DNA of 36,020 nucleotides, from positions 1-36,020 of the forward strand of contig CAKROK010000018.1 in assembly GCA_934373295.1 (NCBI GenBank). Reading direction: 5' to 3'. Below, one piece after another: positions 8,401 to 15,789 of this stretch. The stretch's first letter is position 1; each line of letters opens with the position of its first letter. The DNA comes from an uncultured Christensenellaceae bacterium. GTDB taxonomy: Bacteria; Bacillota; Clostridia; Christensenellales; Christensenellaceae. The notes under the pieces were generated by a model. That model made no database searches, was not told where the DNA came from, and worked only from the letters and a program-made list of their open reading frames with translations. A program made the translations under genes and the position numbers.

Positions 8401-9927
8401 GAAGGCACGAGCGACATTCAGGTAGACTTCTGCGAGCACTCCAAGTGCGAGGATGAAGTGCTTGAGGGCAACCCCGGCGTAAAGGGCGAGTGGACGAAGA
8501 TTGACTACTACTTCACCCCCACCGTGATCGATGCACCCTGCTTCAGAATCTACATTGCGGCGGCTCCCTTTGCGGATGGCTCTATCTGGATTGATAACGT
8601 AACCTTCACAAAGGTGAACGCACAGTACACCCCCATCTCTGAGATCAAGGTTCTTCCCGCTGACCAGACGATGTGGTCGGATGAGACGCTCAAGATGACC
8701 GCGGTAGTTGGTCCTGAAGATGCGGCTTATCCCGTATACACCTGGGGTATCTCCGACACCGATATCGCTACCATAAGCGAGGACGGCATCGTGACCCCCG
8801 TTAAGGCCGGCAAGGTCACCGTTTATGCGTATGCACAGGACGGCACCGGCGTAGTTGGTTCCACCACGCTCACCATCGAGCAGAAGGGCATCGAGGTCAC
8901 CGACATCGAGATCACCGCTCCTAAGGAAATGCTCGTCGGTCAGGAAGCTATCCTCACCGCGAAGGTCCTCCCCGAGGATGCAGCAGAGCAGGGCGTAACC
9001 TGGCAGATCATCAGCGGCAAGGCTTATGCGACGATTGACGCTAACGGCAAGCTCGTTGCTAAGTTCCCCGGCACTATAAAGGTATCCGCGACGGCTCAGG
9101 ACGTTTCCGCGACCATGGCTGTTGCTACGATAACCATCAAGGAGATCAAGGCGACCAACGTATTCACCGATCCTACGGAAATGACGCTTACCTATGGCAA
9201 GTCCGCGAAGATCGCTGCAATCGTTCTTCCCATAGACGCTTCCTTCAAGGAGCTTGATTGGACGTCCTCCAATGCATCCGTTGCATCGGTTGATCAGGAT
9301 GGCGTTGTGACCGCGCTCGCAGTTGGTAAGACCGTTATCACCGCGCAGACGATCCACGGCGTAAAGGCTGAGATCCCCGTGACCGTAAAGCCCGCTTCTA
9401 TAAGCACGTTAAAGATCAAGCTCGCTGCTACGCTCTACACCTATGACGGCAAGGTCAAGAAGCCCGCTGTTACGGTAACTGACGCTGACGGCAACAAGAT
9501 CTCCACGGCGAACTACACCGTCAAGTATGCATCCGGCAGGAAGGTTCCCGGCACGTACACCGTAAAGGTTACGATGAAGGGCAACTACACCGGTTCTAAG
9601 ACGCTCATGTTCTCCATCCGCGGCAAGAAGATGGCAGTCTCCAAGCTCACCGCTCTCTCCAAGGGCTTCAAGGCAACCTGGAAGAAGCAGAGCTACGTGA
9701 CCGGCTATCAGGTACAGTACTCCACGAGCTCCAAGTTCACGACCAAGACGACCAAGACGGTCAAGATCGCGAACTACAAGACGGTTTCCAAGACCGTTAC
9801 CAAGCTCAAGGGCAACACCAAGTACTATGTCCGCGTAAGAAGCTACAAGACCACCAAGATCAGCGGCAAGAGCTACAACGTTTACTCCGCATGGTCCAAG
9901 GCGAAGGCCGTCAAGACCAAGAGATAA
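5500..9927 (+). CDS. Secreted multi-domain Ig-like (BIG2) and carbohydrate-binding-like protein
   Basis: A 1475-residue secreted protein with a signal peptide (about 1-31, AALAADD-like cleavage region). Domains in order: two CBM4/9-like sandwiches (about 38-170 and 178-335, each with a VDGSFE or DGDFEGG start and a DNI or DDI end); a galactose-binding-like module (350-500); BIG2 Ig repeats at about 498-585 and 585-672; another binding-like module (675-800); a third BIG2 (803-885); a CBM4/9-like module (887-1040); three more BIG2 repeats (1045-1300); then the YTYDG module and FN3-like basic tail (1301-1475). No catalytic domain is recognised, so a role in adhesion or glycan binding at the cell surface is inferred. 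There is no LPXTG or SLH anchor. The C-terminal 175 residues are nearly the same as in the divergent CotH protein, pointing to a shared surface-retention function. Confidence 0.85.
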   Translation: MKNKLFSRISAVLLAAMLCLTVFGGFTTALAADDGEVVNLVVDGSFEDGTWGADACERETTIVQDGEASLKHPAGNPAIKIAAQQIAVEPNTEYTLTGWIYRENGEGWAYLDFNDIPGELELDRGMTTASEWVEVSGVWNSGDNTSIWLRAVTENCTGAVYFDNISLVKNSGDEPGGEDENLWPDGDGDFEGGATSYGSIGSFSVITDPDNADNHVLYGNAAGLTLYRLPAFAVKPATEYMLSCKAKVNFDYTEYNKTASARRRAWIDLFKDGSNDVPSNTLAEISLDTTKDNGWENFEVRFTTGDTQYSSFARIVSENMQDGDQVWFDDIKLIEVKSDEPVLPDAEYADDNDNTVTDPSVDWVQINNTHKDIENSTDNTYNPNEPAGYLNNDTTKINGSLEFTFTGTKIRVYAPKSLDLGVMNIYLDDDPVVEVDTYADSWIKPLEGGPVWESADLEPGAHTIRLEKANKKIGGADNPSWANAVDVYLDFFEIKPLTTNIIVEGESTVQAGLTTQLSATIYPDYAKSELIWKSSDETIATVDNTGLVSGEAQGDVVITAYATDGSRVIRRFNLHVDPAAGDIKKVTNIDLAADKTEVELITGEKINITATVTPADATNPTLVWASQNPTVATVVDGVVTPVGVGTATITATAQDGSGVVGSIDINVVDNSIEVNNGCDMERVSAGCNQHNDESYVGWSVNQEPYLNNDSTKVPSKGEWVEFEFCGTFLQVISTINSDLGTADVYVDGVLQDEQMNCRNPQGYTRQIVWQGSFAPGLHTVRFVCDEGYFVIDSYKYIASEPVHATNITVTGDKKVGVGFKTQLTAALAPEDATYKTIEWSTSNKNIATVNSNGVVTGVAAGEVTITATAKHDPTVKAEHKMHVELPIPFINYDLGNGTFPTDLSGWDLQGDKAVWDGEVSKDADGTGSMKLTNITGYCAPYFRFKDGHDIDLEVGERYRVSFWYKADEGTSDIQVDFCEHSKCEDEVLEGNPGVKGEWTKIDYYFTPTVIDAPCFRIYIAAAPFADGSIWIDNVTFTKVNAQYTPISEIKVLPADQTMWSDETLKMTAVVGPEDAAYPVYTWGISDTDIATISEDGIVTPVKAGKVTVYAYAQDGTGVVGSTTLTIEQKGIEVTDIEITAPKEMLVGQEAILTAKVLPEDAAEQGVTWQIISGKAYATIDANGKLVAKFPGTIKVSATAQDVSATMAVATITIKEIKATNVFTDPTEMTLTYGKSAKIAAIVLPIDASFKELDWTSSNASVASVDQDGVVTALAVGKTVITAQTIHGVKAEIPVTVKPASISTLKIKLAATLYTYDGKVKKPAVTVTDADGNKISTANYTVKYASGRKVPGTYTVKVTMKGNYTGSKTLMFSIRGKKMAVSKLTALSKGFKATWKKQSYVTGYQVQYSTSSKFTTKTTKTVKIANYKTVSKTVTKLKGNTKYYVRVRSYKTTKISGKSYNVYSAWSKAKAVKTKR

Positions 9928-9966
9928 GGTCTTAAAGACTAACATACTGAACTGATGATAAATGAG

Positions 9967-9996
9967 GCTCTCCTCTTAATTGAGGGGAGCTTTTTT
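9967..9996 (+). terminator. Intrinsic terminator after the Ig protein
   Basis: Stem GCTCTCCTC (9967-9975) with GAGGGGAGC (9982-9990), containing one T-G pair, followed by TTTTTT. It lies 40 bp after the stop codon. Confidence 0.9.
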
Positions 9997-10021
9997 ATAT
10001 CTGAGTGAAAATGGGTGAATA

Positions 10022-10050
10022 TTGTGTAAAAGTGCTTTTTGTGGTAAAAT
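10022..10050 (+). promoter_or_regulatory. Probable smc promoter
   Basis: TTGTGT (10022-10027) and TAAAAT (10045-10050) are separated by 17 bp. They lie between the preceding terminator and the smc start, where a new promoter is expected. Confidence 0.55.
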
Positions 10051-10078
10051 TAAATGATACCGAAAAAGGAGCATTAAC

Positions 10079-13000
10079 TTGTTTTTAAAGCGAATAGAGA
10101 TAAACGGCTTCAAGTCGTTTGCAAATAAAACGGAGATTCTCTTAAATAATAAAATAACGGGTATAGTCGGCCCGAACGGGAGCGGAAAGAGCAACATCGC
10201 GGACGCCATCCGCTGGGTATTGGGCGAGCAGAGCAGCAAAAATTTGCGCGGAAACAAGATGGAGGACGTCATTTTCAACGGGACGCAAAGCCGCGCGAAA
10301 AAGCCGTTTTGCGAGGTCTCGCTCATATTTGATAACGAGGACGGCAGGATATCCTCCGAATACAGCGAGATAATCATAACCCGCCGCATGTATAGAAACG
10401 GCGAAAGTGAATATAAGCTAAATAACTCAAACGTCCGCTTGAAGGATATTATCGACATAACACGCGATACGGGCATAGGAAAAGAGGGCTATTCGATAAT
10501 CGGACAGGGAAAAATCGACGAAATACTGTCCTCAAAGCCCGTTCAGCGCAGGCACGTCTTTGAAGAAGCGGCGGGCATTATGAAGTATAGGGCGCGCAAG
10601 GAAGAGGCGGAGAAAAAGCTCGAAAAGACGAATGAAAATCTGGTGAGAGTCGAGGACATATTGGCGGAGTTGAACTCCCGCCTTGAGCCGTTAAAGGAGC
10701 AGGCGGAGCGCACGCGCGAGTACCTCAATCTCTTTGACAGACAGCGCGCGCTGGACGCGAACATCTATCTCATCAATGAAAGGAAGTTTTCAGAGAGGAC
10801 GAATAAGCTGTCCGTCGAGATAAGCCAGACCGAGGCGGAAATCAACAGAATTTCGCGCGAATTCGGCGAGGTCGCGGACGTGTCCGATGAACTCAACAAG
10901 CAGCTCGACGAGGCCATGGAGCGCGAAAATTCGCTGAATGAGCAGTCTGCCGAGTTGGGCGGCTCTATCGAAAGGCTGAACGGCGAGGCGAACCTCATCA
11001 AGGAGAGGATCGCGAACATCGAGACGCAGATGCGATCCATGAACGAGGAGATAGAGTCGCTCACGGCGTCGATAAGCGAGGTCGACGAGGGAATAGAAAG
11101 TAAACAGGGCCTTTTCGACGAGCTTAACGAGGAAATAGCAATTTGCGACGCGGGCATAGCCAACATTGAGGAAAAAAGGCAGGGGCTGATATCCCTTAGC
11201 GAGGGCCACTCTAAAAAAATATCCGACGCAAAGACCAGGCAGCTCGACATAATGGGTCAGCTATCCTCGAGAAACAGCGAATTTGCGAGGATTAATGCTG
11301 AAAAAGAGGGAGCGCAGGGACGCGCGCAGGAGCTTAAAGATAGGCTGGAGCGCACGAAAGCGGATTGCGCCGCGAGAAGAAAGCTGATTGAAAAGGCAAA
11401 CGAGCGCGTGAAGGGCTATTCTGCCGAAAAGCTTGCAGTTTCCGCAAAGATAAACGAGAGCAACATGCTCGTCGTGAAAAATAAAGAGGCGGAGAAAGCC
11501 ATCGAGGAAAAGCTGTCCGCGGAGCAGGGCAAGCTCACGGACGCCCAGGGCAGATTGCGCCTGATGAACGACCTGAAAAGCGAATACGACGGCTATAACG
11601 ACAGCGTCAGGAACCTGATGAAGTCCATAAAAAACCGCCCGGAGCTGAAAAACAGGGTCATTGGCACAATCGCGGAGCTTATAACCGTCCCCAAGGAATA
11701 CGAGACGGCGATAGAGACGTTTTTAGGGGCGCAGCTTCAAAACATAGTCGTTCGCGATGAATATGACGCAAAGGCGCTCATCGAGCATCTGCGCCGCGAA
11801 AAGCTGGGAAGAATAACGTTTTTACCGGTAAACGCGCTTAAGGTGACGGGGTTTTCGAATAAGGAGCTTGAAAAGTTAAACGCCTGCGACGGCTTTATCG
11901 CACCCGCGCATGAGGTCTTGAGCTATGACGAATCCGTCGCGCCCGCGATAGAATTCGTATTGTCCAAGACCGCGCTCACCCGCGATCTGGACAGCTCGAT
12001 AAAGATAATGCGAGAGCTGGAGCAATCCATAAAGACGGTCACGCTGTTGGGAGACGTCACCCGACCGGGCGGCGTGATGACGGGCGGAAGCGTCAACAAG
12101 AGGAACTTCGGCCTGCTTTCGCGCGACAGGATAATGAACGAGTTGAGCGCAGGGATAGCGGATATGCAGAGCCGCATTGCCGATATAAAATCTCAGCTCG
12201 ACCAAAAGCACGAGGAGACGGAGCGGCTTAATGAATCCATGAGGCAGGTCATGGAGCAGCTCAAAAATATCGATATATCGCTCGCGGAGGAGCGCGAGAG
12301 GATCGCGTCATACGTCTCCCTGTTAGAGGGGAGCGAGGCGACCGCGCGTTCACTCAAAAATCAGATAATCGCGATAGAAAATGAAGAAAGAACGCTGGAT
12401 GAGGACCGCATCAAGATAGGCGAGCTTATAAAATACCTGGAAAATGCGTCAGAAAAGGTGATTATCGAGCTAAAAGAGCTGGAAACGGGCAGCGAGGACA
12501 ACTCCAAGGAGATTTCCCGCCTGACCGAGGAGGTGGGCGATCTGCGCATAAGGCGCGCGGAGCTTTCCAAGGAAAAGCAGGCGCTTGAGGCGGAGCGTGG
12601 ACGGCTTTTAGGCGAAAAGGAAAAGAGCATCGCCAAAATAGAGTCCAAAAAGCGCTCTATAGAGGGAATGAGCGGACAGAAATGCTCGCTAAATGAGGAA
12701 CGACAAAATACCGAGGAAAGCATAATCGAAAAGAAGCAGGAGCTTGACGAGATAAAGGAGTCGCTCGCGCAGGTGGGCGAAAAGCGCAGGGAGCTTCGCG
12801 GGCAGGTCGTGGAAAGTCAGCGCGCGACCGCGGAGTTTCAGGAGCAGCGGACGATACTCATGGAGCGCAGGGTCAAGCTGGACGCACAGCTCGACAAGGT
12901 CAAAACCGCGCTGGAAAATGCGCAGAACAAGCTATGGGAGGACTATGAGCTGACCATGGCGAGCGCGCTTCAATATGAGATGGAGATAAGCTACACCGCC

Positions 13001-13645
13001 GCGACGAGAGAGGCGGAGGACGTCCGCGCGAGGATAAGGGAGCTCGGCCCCGTCAACCCCAAGGCGATCGAGGAATATCAGGAGGTCAGCGAAAGGGCGG
13101 CGGACATGACCACCCAGCGCGACGACCTCATCAAGGCGGAGGACGACTTAGCGAAGATAATCGACGAGCTTTTAAGCGGAATGAGATCGACTTTTGCGGA
13201 GCGTTTTGCGCAGATAAACGACCATTTTATGTCGATTTTCAAGGAGCTGTTCGGCGGAGGACGCGCGGAGCTGCGCTTTGAGGAGGGAGACATCCTCGAG
13301 GCGGGAATAGAGATCGCCGCGGAGCCGCCGGGGAAAAAATTGCAGCAGCTCTCGCTGTTATCGGGCGGTGAACGCGCGCTCACGGCGATAGCGCTGCTGT
13401 TCGCGATGATAAAGATAAACCCGTCGCCGGTATGTCTTTTGGACGAGATCGACGCGCCGCTCGACGAGGCGAACGCGGTGCGCTTTGCGCAATATCTCAA
13501 AAAGATCGAAAAGACGCAGTTTATGGTCATAACGCACAGAAAACCGACCATGTCGGCATGCAACGCGCTATACGGCGTGACCATGGAGGAACGCGGCGTT
13601 TCCCGCATGGTATCGGTACAAATAGACAAGAAACAGGAGGCATAG
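10079..13645 (+). CDS. smc: Chromosome segregation ATPase SMC
   Basis: SMC forms a homodimeric ring with ScpA/ScpB that condenses and organises the chromosome. At 1188 residues it has the usual family length. The head N-half carries the Walker A GPNGSGKSNI (31-40). Two long heptad-rich coiled-coil arms (about 165-520 and 675-1010) flank a hinge (about 520-675, with the glycine-rich DVTRPGGVMTGGS segment at its end). The C-terminal head has the ABC signature LSGGERALTAIAL (about 1094) and Walker B VCLLDEIDAPLDE (about 1119). The start is TTG at 10079, preceded by AAAGGAG 8 bp upstream, giving the expected MFLKRIEINGFKSF N-terminus. ftsY follows after 1 bp, so the two are cotranscribed, an order typical of Firmicutes. 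Confidence 0.97.
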   Translation: MFLKRIEINGFKSFANKTEILLNNKITGIVGPNGSGKSNIADAIRWVLGEQSSKNLRGNKMEDVIFNGTQSRAKKPFCEVSLIFDNEDGRISSEYSEIIITRRMYRNGESEYKLNNSNVRLKDIIDITRDTGIGKEGYSIIGQGKIDEILSSKPVQRRHVFEEAAGIMKYRARKEEAEKKLEKTNENLVRVEDILAELNSRLEPLKEQAERTREYLNLFDRQRALDANIYLINERKFSERTNKLSVEISQTEAEINRISREFGEVADVSDELNKQLDEAMERENSLNEQSAELGGSIERLNGEANLIKERIANIETQMRSMNEEIESLTASISEVDEGIESKQGLFDELNEEIAICDAGIANIEEKRQGLISLSEGHSKKISDAKTRQLDIMGQLSSRNSEFARINAEKEGAQGRAQELKDRLERTKADCAARRKLIEKANERVKGYSAEKLAVSAKINESNMLVVKNKEAEKAIEEKLSAEQGKLTDAQGRLRLMNDLKSEYDGYNDSVRNLMKSIKNRPELKNRVIGTIAELITVPKEYETAIETFLGAQLQNIVVRDEYDAKALIEHLRREKLGRITFLPVNALKVTGFSNKELEKLNACDGFIAPAHEVLSYDESVAPAIEFVLSKTALTRDLDSSIKIMRELEQSIKTVTLLGDVTRPGGVMTGGSVNKRNFGLLSRDRIMNELSAGIADMQSRIADIKSQLDQKHEETERLNESMRQVMEQLKNIDISLAEERERIASYVSLLEGSEATARSLKNQIIAIENEERTLDEDRIKIGELIKYLENASEKVIIELKELETGSEDNSKEISRLTEEVGDLRIRRAELSKEKQALEAERGRLLGEKEKSIAKIESKKRSIEGMSGQKCSLNEERQNTEESIIEKKQELDEIKESLAQVGEKRRELRGQVVESQRATAEFQEQRTILMERRVKLDAQLDKVKTALENAQNKLWEDYELTMASALQYEMEISYTAATREAEDVRARIRELGPVNPKAIEEYQEVSERAADMTTQRDDLIKAEDDLAKIIDELLSGMRSTFAERFAQINDHFMSIFKELFGGGRAELRFEEGDILEAGIEIAAEPPGKKLQQLSLLSGGERALTAIALLFAMIKINPSPVCLLDEIDAPLDEANAVRFAQYLKKIEKTQFMVITHRKPTMSACNALYGVTMEERGVSRMVSVQIDKKQEA

Positions 13646-13646
13646 C

Positions 13647-14555
13647 ATGGGCTTTTTTGAAAAATTAAAGCAGGGAATGACAAAGACGAGGGAAAATCTC
13701 TCCGGAAAGCTGAACAGCGTTTTCGCGGCGTTCACAAAGGTGGATGAGGAGCTTTTGGAGGAGTTGGAGGAGACGCTCATACTCTGCGACATGGGTTATT
13801 CGACAACGGAGCATATAATTGGCGAGCTGAGAAAGAGCATCAAGTTAAATAAGATAACCGACCCAAACGGCGTGCGGCAGGAGCTTGCGAGGATAATCGA
13901 GGAGCTTGTCAGCTTTGACCAGCCGGAGGAGCACTATCCGCGCGTGATTTTGGTCGTGGGCGTGAACGGCGTGGGCAAGACGACATCCATCGGCAAGATC
14001 GCGAATCAGTATAAAAAGGCGGGAAAGAGCGTGCTTCTGGCCGCGGCGGACACGTTCAGGGCGGCCGCGGCGGAGCAGCTCACCATCTGGGCGGAGCGCT
14101 GCAACGTTCCCATTATAAAATACGGCGAGGGCGCGGACCCCGCCGCGGTGGTATACGATGCGATGGATTCCGCGAAGCACAAGGGCTATGACGTGGTGAT
14201 TTGCGACACGGCGGGCAGATTGCATAACAAAAAGAACCTCATGAACGAGCTTGAAAAGATAAACCGTGTGATATCGCGCGAATATCCCGAGGCAGAGCGC
14301 GAGACGCTCATGGTTTTGGACGCGACCACGGGGCAAAACGCGATAATTCAGGCGAAGGAGTTCGCGAGCGTGACCGGGCTTGACGGCATTATCCTCACCA
14401 AGCTGGACGGCACGGCGAAGGGCGGCGTCGTCTGCGCGATAAAGCAGGAGCTGGGGATCCCCGTGAAGTACATCGGCGTGGGCGAGGGCATAGACGACCT
14501 ACAGCGCTTTGACGCAGCGGATTTCGCGCGCGCGCTTACGGAGCAGCAGTCATGA
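13647..14555 (+). CDS. ftsY: Signal recognition particle receptor FtsY
   Basis: FtsY is the SRP receptor GTPase: it docks ribosome-SRP complexes at the membrane and hydrolyses GTP jointly with Ffh. The 302-residue protein is the short form without the long acidic A domain, as is usual in Firmicutes. It has the N helical domain (about 20-90) and the G domain with G1 GVNGVGKTT (105-113), the ADTFRAAAAEQL insertion-box motif (134-145), DTAGR (187-191) and TKLDGTAKGG (251-260). The ATG at 13647 follows AGGAGG by 6 bp. Its stop overlaps the start of the next gene (ATGA). Confidence 0.97.
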   Translation: MGFFEKLKQGMTKTRENLSGKLNSVFAAFTKVDEELLEELEETLILCDMGYSTTEHIIGELRKSIKLNKITDPNGVRQELARIIEELVSFDQPEEHYPRVILVVGVNGVGKTTSIGKIANQYKKAGKSVLLAAADTFRAAAAEQLTIWAERCNVPIIKYGEGADPAAVVYDAMDSAKHKGYDVVICDTAGRLHNKKNLMNELEKINRVISREYPEAERETLMVLDATTGQNAIIQAKEFASVTGLDGIILTKLDGTAKGGVVCAIKQELGIPVKYIGVGEGIDDLQRFDAADFARALTEQQS

Positions 14556-14893
14556 AAAAGCTTTTACTGATAATTTTTGCATTAATGCTTGTGCTGTGCG
14601 CAGCGTGCGCCATGGACACGCCCGTCGAGCGCAGCGGGCTTAAATACGACGAGGTCTGCGAGTGGACAAAGCGGGAGTGGAGCGCGGCGAACGAGGCCGA
14701 GCGCATAGAGGCGCTTTATCTGATGATAGACGAGAACAACGACAAGGTGGACGCGGGGACGTCCGCGCAGGTTTCGCTCGAGGGCTTTAACAAGGCGTTT
14801 TCCGCCGCGTCGGAGGACACGACTCTAAAGCAGATTTTTGACGCGAGCTCGCCCGACGAGGTGACATATGACGCAAAAGACGAAAAAAAGTGA
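14552..14893 (+). CDS. Small putative lipoprotein
   Basis: A 113-residue protein with a lysine start, a hydrophobic stretch (4-18) and a likely lipobox ending at Cys19 (CAAC), so it would be lipid-anchored outside the membrane. The mature part is charged and predicted helical, with no recognised domain. Its ATG overlaps the ftsY stop (ATGA), so it is translationally coupled to smc-ftsY. The -3 lipobox residue is Cys rather than Leu/Val, which is unusual but tolerated. Function unknown. Lipidation is inferred from the N-terminus only. Confidence 0.75.
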   Translation: MKKLLLIIFALMLVLCAACAMDTPVERSGLKYDEVCEWTKREWSAANEAERIEALYLMIDENNDKVDAGTSAQVSLEGFNKAFSAASEDTTLKQIFDASSPDEVTYDAKDEKK

Positions 14894-14902
14894 AGTAAGC
14901 TA

Positions 14903-14931
14903 TTGACTAATATTATAAATTATTATATAAT
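14903..14931 (+). promoter_or_regulatory. tRNA-Trp promoter
   Basis: TTGACT (14903-14908), a 17-bp spacer and a perfect TATAAT (14926-14931) lie 18 bp before the tRNA. This is a strong consensus stable-RNA promoter. Confidence 0.85.
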
Positions 14932-14949
14932 ATTGAAGCTGGCTTAAAT

Positions 14950-15023
14950 AGGGGTATGATGTAATGGTAACATGACGGTCTCCAAAACCGTTCTTGAGAG
15001 TTCGAGTCTTTCTACCCCTGCCA
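14950..15023 (+). tRNA. tRNA-Trp (anticodon CCA), with encoded 3' CCA
   Basis: Acceptor stem AGGGGTA (14950-14956) pairs with TACCCCT (15013-15019). The discriminator is G (15020) and CCA is encoded at 15021-15023. The anticodon stem ACGGT/ACCGT encloses loop CTCCAAA, so the anticodon is CCA (14982-14984). The T arm GAGAG/CTTTC encloses TTCGAGT. Confidence 0.95.
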
Positions 15024-15062
15024 AAAACCGACAAATCTCGTTTAGAGGTTTGTCGGTTTTTA
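15024..15062 (+). terminator. Intrinsic terminator of tRNA-Trp
   Basis: A long stem of AAAACCGACAAA (15024-15035) with TTTGTCGGTTTT (15049-15060), extended by a CTC/GAG pairing and ending in a T run. It starts immediately after the tRNA CCA end. Confidence 0.9.
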
Positions 15063-15063
15063 C

Positions 15064-15312
15064 TTATTCACTTTTCACTAAAAATCGGTCGTTTTTTGGA
15101 AAGTAATAAGTAATAGTGATGAGTGAAGAAGTGAAAGTTGTATAATAAAAGTGAACGCAGCGGAGAATGAAAGTGTTTCGCCGTTTTTATATTTAAAAAT
15201 CGTGAGAGTTTTGTGGCGTGCACAAAAGCAAAATGGAATTCATTGCAATGTGCGGGGGGATTTTGCTATACAGTTCGTTGCAAAAAAGTAGTGAAGAGTG
15301 AAAAGTGAAGAG
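15064..15312. repeat. MITE-like non-coding element with terminal inverted repeats
   Basis: The left end TTATTCACTTTTCACT (15064-15079) is the near-complement of the right end AGTGAAAAGTGAAGAG (15297-15312). The interior (about 217 bp) has no ORF, is AT-rich and is dotted with AGTGAAGAGTGAA-like short repeats. This is what a small non-autonomous mobile element or its remnant looks like. No transposase is present, and target-site duplications are not clear. Confidence 0.5.
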
Positions 15313-15321
15313 TTAAAAAGT

Positions 15322-15357
15322 AAAATGGGCAAATATCATTAGATATTTGCCCATTTT
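15322..15357 (-). terminator. Perfect hairpin, likely the original tRNA-Ser terminator
   Basis: Perfect 16-bp stem AAAATGGGCAAATATC (15322-15337) with its complement (15342-15357) around ATTA. On the minus strand it directly follows the duplicated 20-nt tRNA-Ser 3' end, as a tRNA terminator would. The MITE-like element lies beyond it. Confidence 0.7.
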
Positions 15358-15376
15358 GGCGGAGAAGGTGGGATTC
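15357..15376 (-). repeat. Duplicate of the tRNA-Ser 3' end (possible att site)
   Basis: These 20 bases are identical to 15601-15620, which include the CCA end, the acceptor 3' strand and part of the T arm of tRNA-Ser. The copies are direct repeats 244 bp apart. The match stops abruptly at 15376. The region between them (15377-15600) has no convincing gene. Confidence 0.8.
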
Positions 15377-15483
15377 CCCCTCGCTTTAATAGCGCTCGGG
15401 GTCGGGCATGTCTTCTTTATCTGCCACTGGCAGCGAAGACGGCAGAAAAAACTTGCGAATCCCGTAAAAGGGTATCCGCCAAC

Positions 15484-15510
15484 AAAAAAGCACCCTTGCG
15501 GGTACTTTTT
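15484..15510 (-). terminator. Terminator-like hairpin downstream of tRNA-Ser
   Basis: AAAAAAGCACCC (15484-15495) pairs with GGGTACTTTTT (15500-15510) with one mismatch, loop TTGC. It has T-rich ends in both directions. It lies about 90 bp after the tRNA-Ser CCA and probably ends the present tRNA transcript. Confidence 0.6.
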
Positions 15511-15600
15511 CAGCCATTGCATACCACATTCCCATATTTCGTGCAAGAAAAAATCGCCCTTCACAAACGTGATGAGCGATATTCGGTGTCGCCGTGCGAC

Positions 15601-15689
15601 TGGCGGAGAAGGTGGGATTCGAACCCACGGTACCTTGCGATATCACTGGTTTTCAAGACCAGCTCCTTAAACCACTCGGACACCTCTCC
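15601..15689 (-). tRNA. tRNA-Ser (anticodon TGA), with encoded 3' CCA
   Basis: On the minus strand, the GGAGAGG acceptor start (15689-15683) pairs with CTTCTCC near the 3' end. The anticodon stem CTGGT/ACCAG encloses CTTGAAA, so the anticodon is TGA. A long variable arm typical of class II tRNAs is present, then the GTTCGAATC T loop, discriminator G (15604) and CCA (15603-15601). Confidence 0.95.
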
Positions 15690-15709
15690 ATATTCATGTT
15701 GACCTACTG

Positions 15710-15738
15710 ATTATATAATATTGGGGGCAAAAAGTCAA
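15710..15738 (-). promoter_or_regulatory. tRNA-Ser promoter
   Basis: On the minus strand, TTGACT (15733-15738), a 17-bp spacer and a perfect TATAAT (15710-15715) lie 20 bp before the tRNA. The -35 box overlaps the stem of the terminator that ends the upstream nrd-dut operon. Confidence 0.85.
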
Positions 15739-15777
15739 CGCCCATTTATGTCGAGAAATCAGTTAAACGGGCGTTGA
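15730..15777 (-). terminator. Terminator of the nrdD-nrdG-dut operon
   Basis: TCAACGCCC (15735-15743) pairs with GGGCGTTGA (15769-15777). The minus-strand transcript continues into CTTTTTG. It lies 13 bp after the dut stop, immediately upstream of tRNA-Ser. Confidence 0.8.
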
Positions 15778-15789
15778 TATTTTTTCTTG

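Noticed and set aside
7978..9357. A 459-residue open frame antisense to the Ig protein
   Set aside because: It is low in complexity, mirrors the repetitive BIG2 domains and codon bias of the plus-strand gene, and has no RBS, signal or recognisable domain.
15377..15600. Minus-strand ORF ending in the DNA between the tRNA-Ser repeats
   Set aside because: Its start lies inside the tRNA and it spans a terminator hairpin; there is no RBS or domain, so the region is treated as non-coding.
15347..15702. Small ORFs across tRNA-Ser, including one with a GGEGGIRTHGTL-like peptide
   Set aside because: This peptide is the translated shadow of tRNA-Ser and is a common false annotation. The tRNA is complete, and the ORFs have no RBS or independent support.
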